NCBI RefSeq assembly: GCF_003340565.1
Contig: NZ_QPLK01000015.1
Coordinates: forward strand, 1 to 64,000
Reading direction: 5' to 3'
DNA from: Rhodovulum sp. 12E13
Lineage (GTDB): Bacteria; Pseudomonadota; Alphaproteobacteria; Rhodobacterales; Rhodobacteraceae
Length of the DNA: 64,000 nucleotides
The first letter of the stretch is position 1. Each line of letters starts with the position of its first letter. Shown here in pieces: positions 20,124 through 27,410 of this stretch. The translations under genes and the position numbers were made by a program. The notes beneath the pieces were generated by a model. The model ran no database searches. It saw only the letters and a list, made by a program, of their open reading frames with translations, and was not told where the DNA came from.

Positions 20124-20626
20124 AGGGGGCAGACGCCGACGCGGCCGAGGCGCTGCTGGCCGCGCTCGCGGGGGCGTGGCGTCTGTCGCGCGAGATCGAC
20201 GACCGGCGGGCGGGCACGGCGGGGCGGTTCGAGGGCGTGGCGACGTTCGTGCCCGACGGGGCGGGGCTGGCCTATTCGGAGGCGGGCGAGTTGCATCTGG
20301 CCGGGCAGCCACCGATGCGCGCGGAGCGGCGCTATCTCTGGCGGGCCGGCGCGGGGCGCGTCGGTGTGCTCTTCGCCGACGGGCGGGCGTTTCACGACTT
20401 CGACGCGGGGGAGCTTCAGCCCGGGGCGGTGCACGACTGCCCGCCCGACCTCTACCGCGTCGCCTATGATTTCTCCGCGTGGCCCCGGTGGGACGCCGTG
20501 TGGCAGGTGCGGGGGCCGCGGAAGGACTACCGGATGGTGTCGCGCTACGGTCGGGCCCAAGACACGGCGCTGCGGCCCGCGCTTGCGCGGGGGGCGGGTT
20601 TGCGGCAGGACACGCGAGGAAAGTGA
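20108..20626 (+). CDS. DUF6314 family protein
   Basis: A 172-residue protein of a family mainly known from Rhodobacterales, with no assigned function. The conserved part begins at LAALAGAWRLSREIDD, continues with FEGVATFVPD and AERRYLWR, and ends with a lipocalin-like beta-rich region DLYRVAYDF..WPRWDAVWQVRGPRKDYRMVSRY. No ATG exists upstream of the domain; the TTG at 20108 or a GTG at 20075 must serve. I prefer the TTG, whose upstream GGCGGGGAT could bind the ribosome; that stretch belongs to the interspersed repeat. bioY follows after 22 bp, suggesting co-transcription. Confidence 0.75.
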   Translation: MSKKKQGADADAAEALLAALAGAWRLSREIDDRRAGTAGRFEGVATFVPDGAGLAYSEAGELHLAGQPPMRAERRYLWRAGAGRVGVLFADGRAFHDFDAGELQPGAVHDCPPDLYRVAYDFSAWPRWDAVWQVRGPRKDYRMVSRYGRAQDTALRPALARGAGLRQDTRGK

Positions 20627-20648
20627 CACCGGCAAGGGAGGCGGGCCG

Positions 20649-21302
20649 ATGGCGACCGCGACGGATCAGGGGCTTTACGGCAACATGGCGCTGGCGGAGG
20701 CGCTGGGGCCGCGGCAGGGGCTGGGGCTGCGTGCCAAGCAGGCGGCGCTGGTGGCCCTGGGCGTGGCGTTGCTGACGGTTGCCGCGCAAGTCAAGGTGGC
20801 GGTGCCGCCCTCGCCGGTGGCCGTCAACCTCGGCACCTTCGCGGTGCTGACGATCGGCGCCGCCTACGGGCCGCGCCTCGGCCTCACCACGATCCTTGCC
20901 TACATGGTCATCGGCGCGCTCGGCTTCGACGTGTTCCAGAGCTCGGCCGCCGGGCTTGCCGGCATCGACTACATGATGGGCACGACGGGGGGCTACCTCG
21001 CGGGTTACGTGCTGGCGGTGGGCGCGATGGGCTGGCTCGCCCGCCGCGGCTGGGACCGGTCGGTCCTGTGGATGGCGCTTGCCATGCTGATCGGCAACGT
21101 CGTTCTCTACGTCCCCGGCCTCGCCTGGCTCGGCCTGCTGATCGAGCAGGGGATGTTCCGTCCCGAGACCTACGCGAGCGTGTGGGAGCAGACGCTGGCC
21201 TGGGGCCTGGCGCCCTTCCTGGTCGGCGACGCGATGAAGCTGGCACTGGCCGCGCTGCTGCTGCCGGCCGCGTGGGCGGCGGTGGGACGGGCGCGCGCCT
21301 GA
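20649..21302 (+). CDS. bioY: Biotin transporter BioY (ECF S component)
   Basis: Integral membrane substrate-binding subunit for biotin. It has 217 residues with about six transmembrane helices and the family signatures VPPSPVAVNLGTFAVLTIGAAYGPRLG and GGYLAGYVLA. BioM and BioN are not adjacent, as in many Rhodobacterales where BioY can act alone or with shared ECF partners. The start follows GGGAGGCGGGCCG. No BioR palindrome was recognised upstream. Confidence 0.95.
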   Translation: MATATDQGLYGNMALAEALGPRQGLGLRAKQAALVALGVALLTVAAQVKVAVPPSPVAVNLGTFAVLTIGAAYGPRLGLTTILAYMVIGALGFDVFQSSAAGLAGIDYMMGTTGGYLAGYVLAVGAMGWLARRGWDRSVLWMALAMLIGNVVLYVPGLAWLGLLIEQGMFRPETYASVWEQTLAWGLAPFLVGDAMKLALAALLLPAAWAAVGRARA

Positions 21303-21403
21303 CACGGTGCGCGCCGGGGCGCGCGCGGACGTTCGGGGAGGGGCGCGGCCGGGTGCGGCGCCCCGTCTTGCATGTCCGGGGGCAGAGTGACTGTCCGGGG
21401 TGA

Positions 21404-21437
21404 AGCGACTGACGGGGCCAAGCGACTGCCGGGGCCA
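21404..21437. repeat. 17-bp direct repeat, two adjacent units
   Basis: AGCGACTGACGGGGCCA and AGCGACTGCCGGGGCCA follow each other directly, with a third, more diverged unit just upstream (about 21387-21402). Located between the convergent bioY and AlkB-like genes. Confidence 0.7.
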
Positions 21438-21462
21438 GTGGCGACCGCGGCTCGCGCGCGCC

Positions 21463-22059
21463 TCAGCTCTCGGATACGCGGCGGAAGGTCAGGGTGAGAA
21501 GGCGGCCGGAGGGGAGTCCGGCAGGGTGCCCCGCGACCGTGACGTGCGGTTGCCCCCCTTCCGGAAGGCCGGTGGGCAGGATCGTGCGATCCCACGACCG
21601 GTCGAAGCGCTCGGTCAGCACCAGAAGGGAGCGGCGCGGCTGGCTGAGATGCCAGTCGCCCGAGCCCTCGCGCTTGCGGAAGCGCACCGGCAGGTCGTTG
21701 AGCAATGCCAGCGTCGCGACCGTGCGTCCCTCGCCCTTGCGCAACTGGGGGCTGGCGCCCGGCACCAGCTCCCGCACCACGAGGTGATCCGGGGCATAGT
21801 CGAACGGGGCGAGCACGTGCAGGCGGCTGACGAGCGGGGCGGCCCAGTCGGGCAGGGCGCCGAGGAAGCGGTCGGGCTGGCCCGACTGCGCCAGCAACTG
21901 CGGGCGCCACCAGCCGAATTGCTGCGAGCGGTGCCCGTCATCGCGTGCCCCGTCTTCCCACACGCCATCGTCGAGCGCCGCCACCAGGGCGGACTCCTGC
22001 TCTTCGGTGATGAGCTCGGGCAGCAGTCGGACGCCCGAGGGAAGCGCGTCGAACGCCAT
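21463..22059 (-). CDS. AlkB-like dioxygenase-fold protein lacking iron ligands
   Basis: A 198-residue protein whose layout follows bacterial AlkB-type 2OG-Fe(II) dioxygenases: SQQFGWWRPQ (substrate-lid region), ELVPG, then TVATLALLNDLPVRF, RRSLLVLT and the C-terminal LTLTFRRV. However, the H-x-D pair expected after the VPG turn is replaced by PQLRK, and the distal His expected near SWDRTILP is Arg. The three metal ligands therefore seem lost and the protein is probably not an active dealkylase. It is divergent from alkA with 65 bp between, keeping a link to alkylation repair. Family assignment is from motif order and could be tested by structure prediction. Confidence 0.7.
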   Translation of the reverse strand: MAFDALPSGVRLLPELITEEQESALVAALDDGVWEDGARDDGHRSQQFGWWRPQLLAQSGQPDRFLGALPDWAAPLVSRLHVLAPFDYAPDHLVVRELVPGASPQLRKGEGRTVATLALLNDLPVRFRKREGSGDWHLSQPRRSLLVLTERFDRSWDRTILPTGLPEGGQPHVTVAGHPAGLPSGRLLTLTFRRVSES

Positions 22060-22124
22060 GACGATCACAACTCCGGTTGCCGCGTCAGGATACCACAGGC
22101 CATGACCGGTCGAAAAGGGCAGGT

Positions 22125-22778
22125 ATGGAAACGATGCGAGAGAGTGACGGTATCGGCCGCGTGATCCGGGGACCGGCCTGCGTGGCCGAGGGGGCGGCGT
22201 GGCTCGCCGCCCGCGAGCCGCGCTTCGCCCACGCGCTTGAGAGGGCGGGCGAGGTGCCGCTGAGGCTGCGCGAGGACGGCTACGGCGCGCTCCTGTCGGC
22301 GATCGTGTCCCAGCAGGTCTCGGTCGCCTCGGCCCGCGCCATATGGGGCCGGCTCGAGGCCGCGGGGCTGACCGAGCCGGCCGCGGTGGCGGGGGCGGGC
22401 GACGACGCGCTGCGCGCCTGCGGGCTGTCGCGACAGAAGATCCGCTACGCCCGCGCGCTCGCCGAGGCGGAGATCGACTACGCCGCCCTGCGCGCGGCAC
22501 CGGAGGCGGAGGTGGTCGCCACTCTCACCGCCGTTCCGGGAGTCGGGCGCTGGACGGCCGAGATCTACGCGATGTTCTCGCTCGGCCGCGCCGACGTGTT
22601 CGCCCCCGGCGACCTCGCCCTGCAGGAAGCGGCGCGGCTGCTGTTCGGGCTGCCCGAACGCCCCGCAGAGCGCGCGCTGCGCGAGATGGCCGAGGCGTGG
22701 TCGCCGTGGCGGGCGGTTGCGGCGCGGCTGCTGTGGGCGTACTTCCACGTGGAGACAGCGCGCGAGGGGGTGACATGA
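22125..22778 (+). CDS. alkA: DNA-3-methyladenine glycosylase II (AlkA type)
   Basis: Base-excision glycosylase that removes alkylated purines. The 217 residues comprise a helix-hairpin-helix glycosylase fold with SAIVSQQVSVASARAIW, the HhH hairpin VPGVGRWTAEIYAM and the catalytic Asp in DVFAPGDLALQ. It lacks the extra N-terminal domain of E. coli AlkA, as in many alphaproteobacterial forms. Two ATGs (22125, 22134) are possible; both have usable GG-rich upstream sequence. Its stop overlaps the next start (ATGA), coupling it to the esterase gene. Confidence 0.92.
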   Translation: METMRESDGIGRVIRGPACVAEGAAWLAAREPRFAHALERAGEVPLRLREDGYGALLSAIVSQQVSVASARAIWGRLEAAGLTEPAAVAGAGDDALRACGLSRQKIRYARALAEAEIDYAALRAAPEAEVVATLTAVPGVGRWTAEIYAMFSLGRADVFAPGDLALQEAARLLFGLPERPAERALREMAEAWSPWRAVAARLLWAYFHVETAREGVT

Positions 22779-23440
22779 CGCGGGACTTGCAGGCGGGGCG
22801 CCGGGGCGCGGCGGCGGGTGAGGCGCGTCAGGCGGTGGTCTTCCTGCACGGCTACGGCGCCGACGGTGCCGATCTGCTGGGCCTCGCCGACCCGCTCGCG
22901 CCGCACCTGCCCGGCACCGCCTTCTGGGCGCCCGACGCGCCCGAGCCCTGCGCGGCCGCGCCGATGGGGCGGCAATGGTTCTCGATCCCCTGGATCGACG
23001 GCTCGTCGGAGGCGGAGTCGCTGGCCGGGCTCGAGCGCGCGGCCGCCGATCTCGACGCCTTCCTGACCCATGTGCTCGAGGCGGAGGGGCTGACGGCCGA
23101 CCGGCTGGCGCTGGTGGGGTTCAGCCAGGGCACGATGATGAGCCTGCACGTCGCCCCTCGCCGCGCCCGGCCGGTCGCGGCCATCGCTGCCTTCTCCGGG
23201 CGTCTGCTGGTGCCCGAGCGGCTGGGCGAGGCCGTCTCGAAACCGCCGGTGCTGCTCCTGCACGGCGACGCCGATGACGTGGTGCCCCACGCCTCGATGG
23301 ACGAGGCGGCAGGCCACCTCGCGCGAGGGGGCTTCGAGACCTACACCTACACGATGCAGGGCACCGGCCACGGCATCGCCCCGGACGGGCTGGGGCAGGC
23401 CGTGGGCTTCCTTCGCGGCAAGCTCGGCCTCGAGGCCTGA
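22775..23440 (+). CDS. Phospholipase/carboxylesterase family alpha/beta hydrolase
   Basis: A 221-residue serine hydrolase of the dienelactone hydrolase/acyl-protein-thioesterase branch. Seen are FLHGYGADG (oxyanion loop), GFSQG (nucleophilic Ser), HGDADDVVPH (Asp) and GTGHGIAPDG (His). There is no signal peptide, so it is cytoplasmic. It is coupled to alkA by a 4-base overlap; there is no evident functional link beyond co-transcription. A long interspersed repeat follows it. Confidence 0.93.
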   Translation: MTRDLQAGRRGAAAGEARQAVVFLHGYGADGADLLGLADPLAPHLPGTAFWAPDAPEPCAAAPMGRQWFSIPWIDGSSEAESLAGLERAAADLDAFLTHVLEAEGLTADRLALVGFSQGTMMSLHVAPRRARPVAAIAAFSGRLLVPERLGEAVSKPPVLLLHGDADDVVPHASMDEAAGHLARGGFETYTYTMQGTGHGIAPDGLGQAVGFLRGKLGLEA

Positions 23441-23604
23441 GCCCGGGCCCCGCGCGGCGCCCGGGGCGTGCCCCGCGCACGCCCTGCGGTTCAGACAGGC
23501 GCAACACGGGGCGAGCCTGCGACGGAAAGACGCCAGGGCGGCGCTGCCACGACCGCGGCGGCACCCAGCCGGCGCGACTCGATCTCGATCCCCGTGCGCC
23601 GCCG

Positions 23605-23685
23605 GCTTCTTCTTGCTGCAAATATCCCCGCCGGAGGCATTCCCCCGCCGCAGGCGGGGCCACAAGGGGCGCGCGCCGAAGGCGC
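23605..23685 (+). repeat. Long interspersed repeat copy (81 bp)
   Basis: From 5' it holds a pyrimidine-rich GCTTCTTCTTGC box, AAATATCCCC, CGCCGGAGGC, a hairpin CCCCGCC-GCA-GGCGGGG and a terminal hairpin GCGCC-GAA-GGCGC. The same order, inverted, is seen at 24602-24683, and again in this orientation at 28748-28833. It lies between convergent esterase and xthA genes. Confidence 0.82.
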
Positions 23686-23735
23686 ACCGTCAGAGCCGGA
23701 CGGTCGCGGGCATGCGCCGTGTCGTCCCCGGCCGC

Positions 23736-24518
23736 TCAGGCGTCGAGCTCGATCCAGAGGGGGACGTGGTCGGAGGGCTTCTCGCCGCCCCGGACATCGC
23801 GGTCGATGCCCACACCCGTCAGAAGGTCGGCCGCCTGGGGGGTGAGAAGGGCGTGGTCGATGCGGATGCCGTCGTCGCGGTCCCACGCGCCGGCCTGGTA
23901 ATCCCAGAACGTGTAGTGGCCCGGGCCCGGCACGCGGGCGCGGAAGGCGTCGGTGAAACCGAGGTTGAGCACCGCGCGGAAGGCGCGGCGGCTGTCGGGC
24001 AGGGCCAGCGCGTCTGCCCGCCACGCCTCGGGGCGGGCGGCGTCCTCGTCCTGCGGGATGACGTTGTAATCGCCCGCCATCACCGCCGGCACTTCGTCGG
24101 CCAGAAGCGCCTCGGCGCGCGCCTTCAGCCGGGCCATCCAGGCGAGCTTGTAGTCGTATTTGGGCCCCGGCGCGGGATTGCCGTTGGGCAGGTAGAGGCC
24201 GCACAGGCGCACCCGCCGGCTCTCGCCCGCCACCGTCGCCTCGATCCAGCGGGCCTGTTTGTCGGTCGCGTCGCCGGGCAGCCCGCGCGAGACATCCTCG
24301 AGCGGCCGCCTCGACAGGATCGCCACGCCGTTGAAGCCCTTCTGCCCGTGGGTGGCGACATGGTAGCCGCGGGCCTCGAGGGGCGCGGTCGGAAAGCTCT
24401 CGTCGACCGACTTGATCTCCTGCAGCAGCGCAACGTCGGGCGCCGCTGCCTCCAGCCAGTCGAGCAGCGCGGCCTGCCGCGCCTTGATGCCGTTGATGTT
24501 GAAGGTGGCGATCTTCAT
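23736..24518 (-). CDS. xthA: Exodeoxyribonuclease III (AP endonuclease)
   Basis: Mg-dependent AP endonuclease/3' repair exonuclease. It has 260 residues with the endonuclease/exonuclease/phosphatase fold: FNINGIKAR at the start, LLQEIK (metal-binding Glu), LYLPNGNP, AGDYNV (catalytic Asp/Asn), and WDRDDGIRIDH ... SDHVPLW (catalytic Asp-His). It starts at MKIATFN. Together with nearby alkA it provides steps of base-excision repair, though on separate transcripts. It is flanked on both sides by copies of the long interspersed repeat. Confidence 0.97.
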   Translation of the reverse strand: MKIATFNINGIKARQAALLDWLEAAAPDVALLQEIKSVDESFPTAPLEARGYHVATHGQKGFNGVAILSRRPLEDVSRGLPGDATDKQARWIEATVAGESRRVRLCGLYLPNGNPAPGPKYDYKLAWMARLKARAEALLADEVPAVMAGDYNVIPQDEDAARPEAWRADALALPDSRRAFRAVLNLGFTDAFRARVPGPGHYTFWDYQAGAWDRDDGIRIDHALLTPQAADLLTGVGIDRDVRGGEKPSDHVPLWIELDA

Positions 24519-24601
24519 CGGGGCCTCCCGCGGGTCGCCCCCGTCATCCCCCGCCCGGACGGCGAGGGCAAGCCCCGGCGATCGCCGGCCCGTGCAGCGG
24601 A

Positions 24602-24683
24602 GCGCCTTCGGCGCACGCCTTCTGGATGCCCCGCCGGGGGCGGGGCGGTGCCTCCGGCGGGGATATTTTGCGCAAGAAGAAGC
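24602..24683 (-). repeat. Long interspersed repeat copy (82 bp)
   Basis: Hairpin GCGCC-TTC-GGCGC, hairpin CCCCGCC-GGG-GGCGGGG, then CCTCCGGCGGGGATATTTT and CAAGAAGAAGC. It is the inverted counterpart of 23605-23685 and lies between the xthA start and the FKBP stop, so the pyrimidine end points to the FKBP gene. Confidence 0.82.
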
Positions 24684-24775
24684 GGGGGCGGGGCGCGCGC
24701 AGGCGAGGGATCGCCGGGTGGGCGGGCCGTCGTGCCCGCGGGCACGCGGGTCGCGCTCCCGGCCCGGGCCGGCGT

Positions 24776-25204
24776 TCAGACCTTCTCGACCAGTTCGATG
24801 TCGAAAGTGAGATCCTCGCCCGCGAGCGGGTGGTTCATGTCGAGCACGACCGTCTCGTCGGTGACCTCGGCCACCTGCACCTGGGCGACGCGGCCCGAGC
24901 CGTCCTGCACCTGCAGCTGGGTGCCGATGTCGAGCGGGATATGGTCCGGGATCTCGCCGCGCGGGACGGACTGCATCGCCGCCGGGTCCTTCTGGCCGTA
25001 GGCCTCGTCGGCGGCGACCTCGACCTTCTTCTGGTCGCCGACCTCCATGCCCGGCAGGGCGCTGTCGAGGCCGGGGATGATCTGGCCCGAGCCCACGGTG
25101 AATTCCAGCGGATCGCGGCCCTGGCTGGAGTCGAAGGTGGTGCCGTCGGCGAGGGTGCCGGTGTAGTGGATGCGCACGGTGTCGCCTGCCTTGACGGTGG
25201 TCAT
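24776..25204 (-). CDS. FKBP-type peptidyl-prolyl isomerase with IF domain (SlyD-like)
   Basis: A 142-residue cytoplasmic isomerase/chaperone. The N-terminal FKBP half has VRIHYTGTLADGTTFDSS and PGLDSALPGM; the inserted flap domain spans about residues 65-120; the FKBP fold closes with LDMNHPLAGEDLTFDIELV. It lacks the His/Cys-rich nickel tail of E. coli SlyD. The start follows a GGAGGCAGCC site. Confidence 0.95.
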   Translation of the reverse strand: MTTVKAGDTVRIHYTGTLADGTTFDSSQGRDPLEFTVGSGQIIPGLDSALPGMEVGDQKKVEVAADEAYGQKDPAAMQSVPRGEIPDHIPLDIGTQLQVQDGSGRVAQVQVAEVTDETVVLDMNHPLAGEDLTFDIELVEKV

Positions 25205-25378
25205 GGCTGCCTCCGGTGTCTGTGGATGAGGGGTGGATTGACGCGGCCGCGTGTCTGCACGGGTGCGCGTAAGGGATGCCGTCAGCGTAAGGGCGCGGGC
25301 GGGGATGTAAACCGCGCCCCTGCGCCGCACCGTGGAGAGCGCCGTGGAACAAGGCGAGACGTGCCGCCGTTGCCGCAC

Positions 25379-25399
25379 CCGTGCCGGACACCGGCACGG
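25379..25399. promoter_or_regulatory. Perfect 9-bp inverted repeat in the leader of the BCCT gene
   Basis: CCGTGCCGG-ACA-CCGGCACGG, directly in front of the AAGGAGG ribosome binding site. It could be an operator, or an RNA hairpin that affects ribosome access. Confidence 0.5.
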
Positions 25400-25417
25400 A
25401 AAGGAGGCGACGCAGGC

Positions 25418-26974
25418 ATGGCCGATCTCGCGCGCAGACTGGTTTCGCGCATGCAGCCGACCGTGTTCTTCGGCTCGGCCGCGGTCGTGATCGCCTTCGT
25501 GGTGGCCGGGGCGGGCTTTACCCAGGCGACCGCCGCCGCGTTCGAGACCGTGCAGACGACGATCACGCGCTACGCGGGGTGGTACTATGTGCTCGTGGTC
25601 ACGGGGTTCCTGATCCTGACCTTCGCGATCCTGGCCTCGCCGGCCCGGCGGATCCGCCTCGGCGGGCCGGACGCGGACCCCGAATTCGGCCGGGTGGGCT
25701 GGTTCGGCATGCTCTTCGCCGCCGGCATGGGGATCGGGCTGGTCTATTTCGGCGTGGCCGAGCCGCTCTTTCACTACCAGGATCCGCTCGAGGCGGAGCC
25801 GATGACCGAGGCGGCGGTGATCGAGGCCACGCGGCTGGCCTATTTCCACTGGGGTCTGCACGCCTGGGGCATCTACATCGTGCTCGCCCTCGCGGTGGCC
25901 TACGCCCATTTCAACCGCGGCCTGCCGCTAGCCCCGCGCTCGGTGCTGGAGCCGCTGATCGGCGAGCGCGTCCGGGGCCCGATCGGGCACGGGACGGACA
26001 TCTTGTGCACCGTCGGCACACTGCTCGGGGTGGCCACCTCGCTGGGCCTCGGCGCGATGCAGATCAACACCTCGCTGTCCTCGTTCTTCGGCTGGCCCGA
26101 CGACGTTCGGGTGCAGACGGCGCTGATCGCCGGCATCACAGGGCTCGCCACGATCTCGGTCGTCTCGGGCATCCATAACGGCGTGCAGATGCTCAGCCGG
26201 GCCACTCTCTACCTGATGGTCGCGCTGGGCACCTTCGTCCTGCTGGTCGGCCCCACGCTCTACGTTGTCGAGCTGTTCGTCTCGGCGCTGGGCCAGTACC
26301 TGCAGACGCTGCCGCGGATGAGCCTCTATCTCGATCCCGGTGCCGACAGCGACTGGCAGACGACATGGACGCTGTTCTACTGGGGGTGGTGGATTTCCTG
26401 GGCGCCCTTCGTGGCGATCTTCGTCGCCCGCATCTCCAGGGGGCGGACGATCAAGGAGTTCATCCTCGGCGTGCTGCTCGTGCCGGTGCTGCTCACCTTC
26501 CTGTGGTTCGCAATCTTCGGCGGCACCGGCCTCGAGGCGCAGCGCGCCGGAGACGGGGCCGACCTGATCGCGGCGGTGAACGAGAACGAGAGCGCCTCGT
26601 TGCGGGCGGTGCTGGAGACGCTGCCGCTATCCACGCTGTCCATCGCGCTCGCCACGCTGGTGATCCTGCTGTTCTTCGTCACTTCCTCCGATTCGGGCTC
26701 GCTCGTCGACGACATGGTGACGTCGGGGGGCGACCCGAACCCGCCGCGGGCGCAGCGGGTCTTCTGGGCGGTCTCGGAGGGCGCGGTGGCCGTGACGCTG
26801 CTGCTGCTCGGCGGGCTCACGGCCATCCGCAACGCCGCGATCAGCTTCGGGCTGCCGATGTCGGTGCTGCTGGTGCTCGCCTCAGCCGCGCTATGGCGCG
26901 TCCTGCAACGGGACCCGGAGGTGGTGGCGCGCAGGCGGGCCAGGCACCGGGGAACGGCGAAGGACGAGAGCTAG
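25418..26974 (+). CDS. BCCT family betaine/carnitine/choline transporter
   Basis: A 518-residue inner-membrane, ion-coupled transporter for quaternary ammonium compounds (glycine betaine, choline or similar osmolytes, or DMSP in marine relatives). Twelve transmembrane helices are apparent; the family signature FYWGWWISWAPFVAIFVARISRGRTIKEF is present, with the Trp box for the trimethylammonium group. A Gly-rich GMGIGLVYFGVAEP helix is typical. The N- and C-terminal tails are short, unlike the regulated BetP. The AAGGAGG site is strong. The exact substrate cannot be told. Confidence 0.94.
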   Translation: MADLARRLVSRMQPTVFFGSAAVVIAFVVAGAGFTQATAAAFETVQTTITRYAGWYYVLVVTGFLILTFAILASPARRIRLGGPDADPEFGRVGWFGMLFAAGMGIGLVYFGVAEPLFHYQDPLEAEPMTEAAVIEATRLAYFHWGLHAWGIYIVLALAVAYAHFNRGLPLAPRSVLEPLIGERVRGPIGHGTDILCTVGTLLGVATSLGLGAMQINTSLSSFFGWPDDVRVQTALIAGITGLATISVVSGIHNGVQMLSRATLYLMVALGTFVLLVGPTLYVVELFVSALGQYLQTLPRMSLYLDPGADSDWQTTWTLFYWGWWISWAPFVAIFVARISRGRTIKEFILGVLLVPVLLTFLWFAIFGGTGLEAQRAGDGADLIAAVNENESASLRAVLETLPLSTLSIALATLVILLFFVTSSDSGSLVDDMVTSGGDPNPPRAQRVFWAVSEGAVAVTLLLLGGLTAIRNAAISFGLPMSVLLVLASAALWRVLQRDPEVVARRRARHRGTAKDES

Positions 26975-27011
26975 ACGGAGAAGCGTGCGGCGCGTCCGAC
27001 GCGGCGCCGGC

Positions 27012-27341
27012 TCAGATCGAGAAGGACGTGCCGCACCCGCAGGACGAGGTCGCGTTGGGGTTGTCGATGGTGAAGCGCGCCCCGATGATCTCTTCGGAGA
27101 AGTCGATCGTGGCGTTCTCGAGGAACGGCAGCGAGACCTCGTCGACCACCACCCTCTGCCCGTCCTTCTCGAGGATCAGGTCGTCGTCGGCCGGGTCGTC
27201 GAGCGTGATCTCGTATTCGAAGCCCGAGCAGCCCCCGCCCCGGACCGCGACGCGCAGCGCCTTTGGCGCCGCGCCGATCTCGGCCAGACGGGCATAGGCC
27301 CGGTCGGACACCTTGGGGGGCATGGTCAGCGTCAGGGACAT
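27012..27341 (-). CDS. erpA: HesB/IscA-type iron-sulfur insertion protein
   Basis: A-type carrier that delivers Fe-S clusters to apoproteins. The 109 residues have the three conserved cysteines: GGGCSGF near residue 38 and SSCGCGTSFSI at the end. The C-terminal sequence is closest to ErpA among A-type carriers. It is divergent from dgt, a pairing common in Rhodobacterales, with its own well-spaced promoter in the short shared gap. Confidence 0.9.
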   Translation of the reverse strand: MSLTLTMPPKVSDRAYARLAEIGAAPKALRVAVRGGGCSGFEYEITLDDPADDDLILEKDGQRVVVDEVSLPFLENATIDFSEEIIGARFTIDNPNATSSCGCGTSFSI

Positions 27342-27373
27342 GGCTCGCCTCGTCGCGTTCGGGTAATTGCCAA

Positions 27374-27402
27374 GATATATGAGGCGTGACGCGACCGAGC
27401 AA
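27374..27402 (-). promoter_or_regulatory. Putative erpA promoter
   Basis: Minus-strand TTGCTC, 17 bases, TATATC, about 33 bases before the erpA start. Confidence 0.6.
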
Positions 27403-27410
27403 GGAGCCCC

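Noticed and set aside
24575-24588. CCGGCGATCGCCGG palindrome upstream of xthA as an operator
   Set aside because: Short GC-rich palindromes of this kind are expected by chance at this base composition, and there is no promoter overlapping it.
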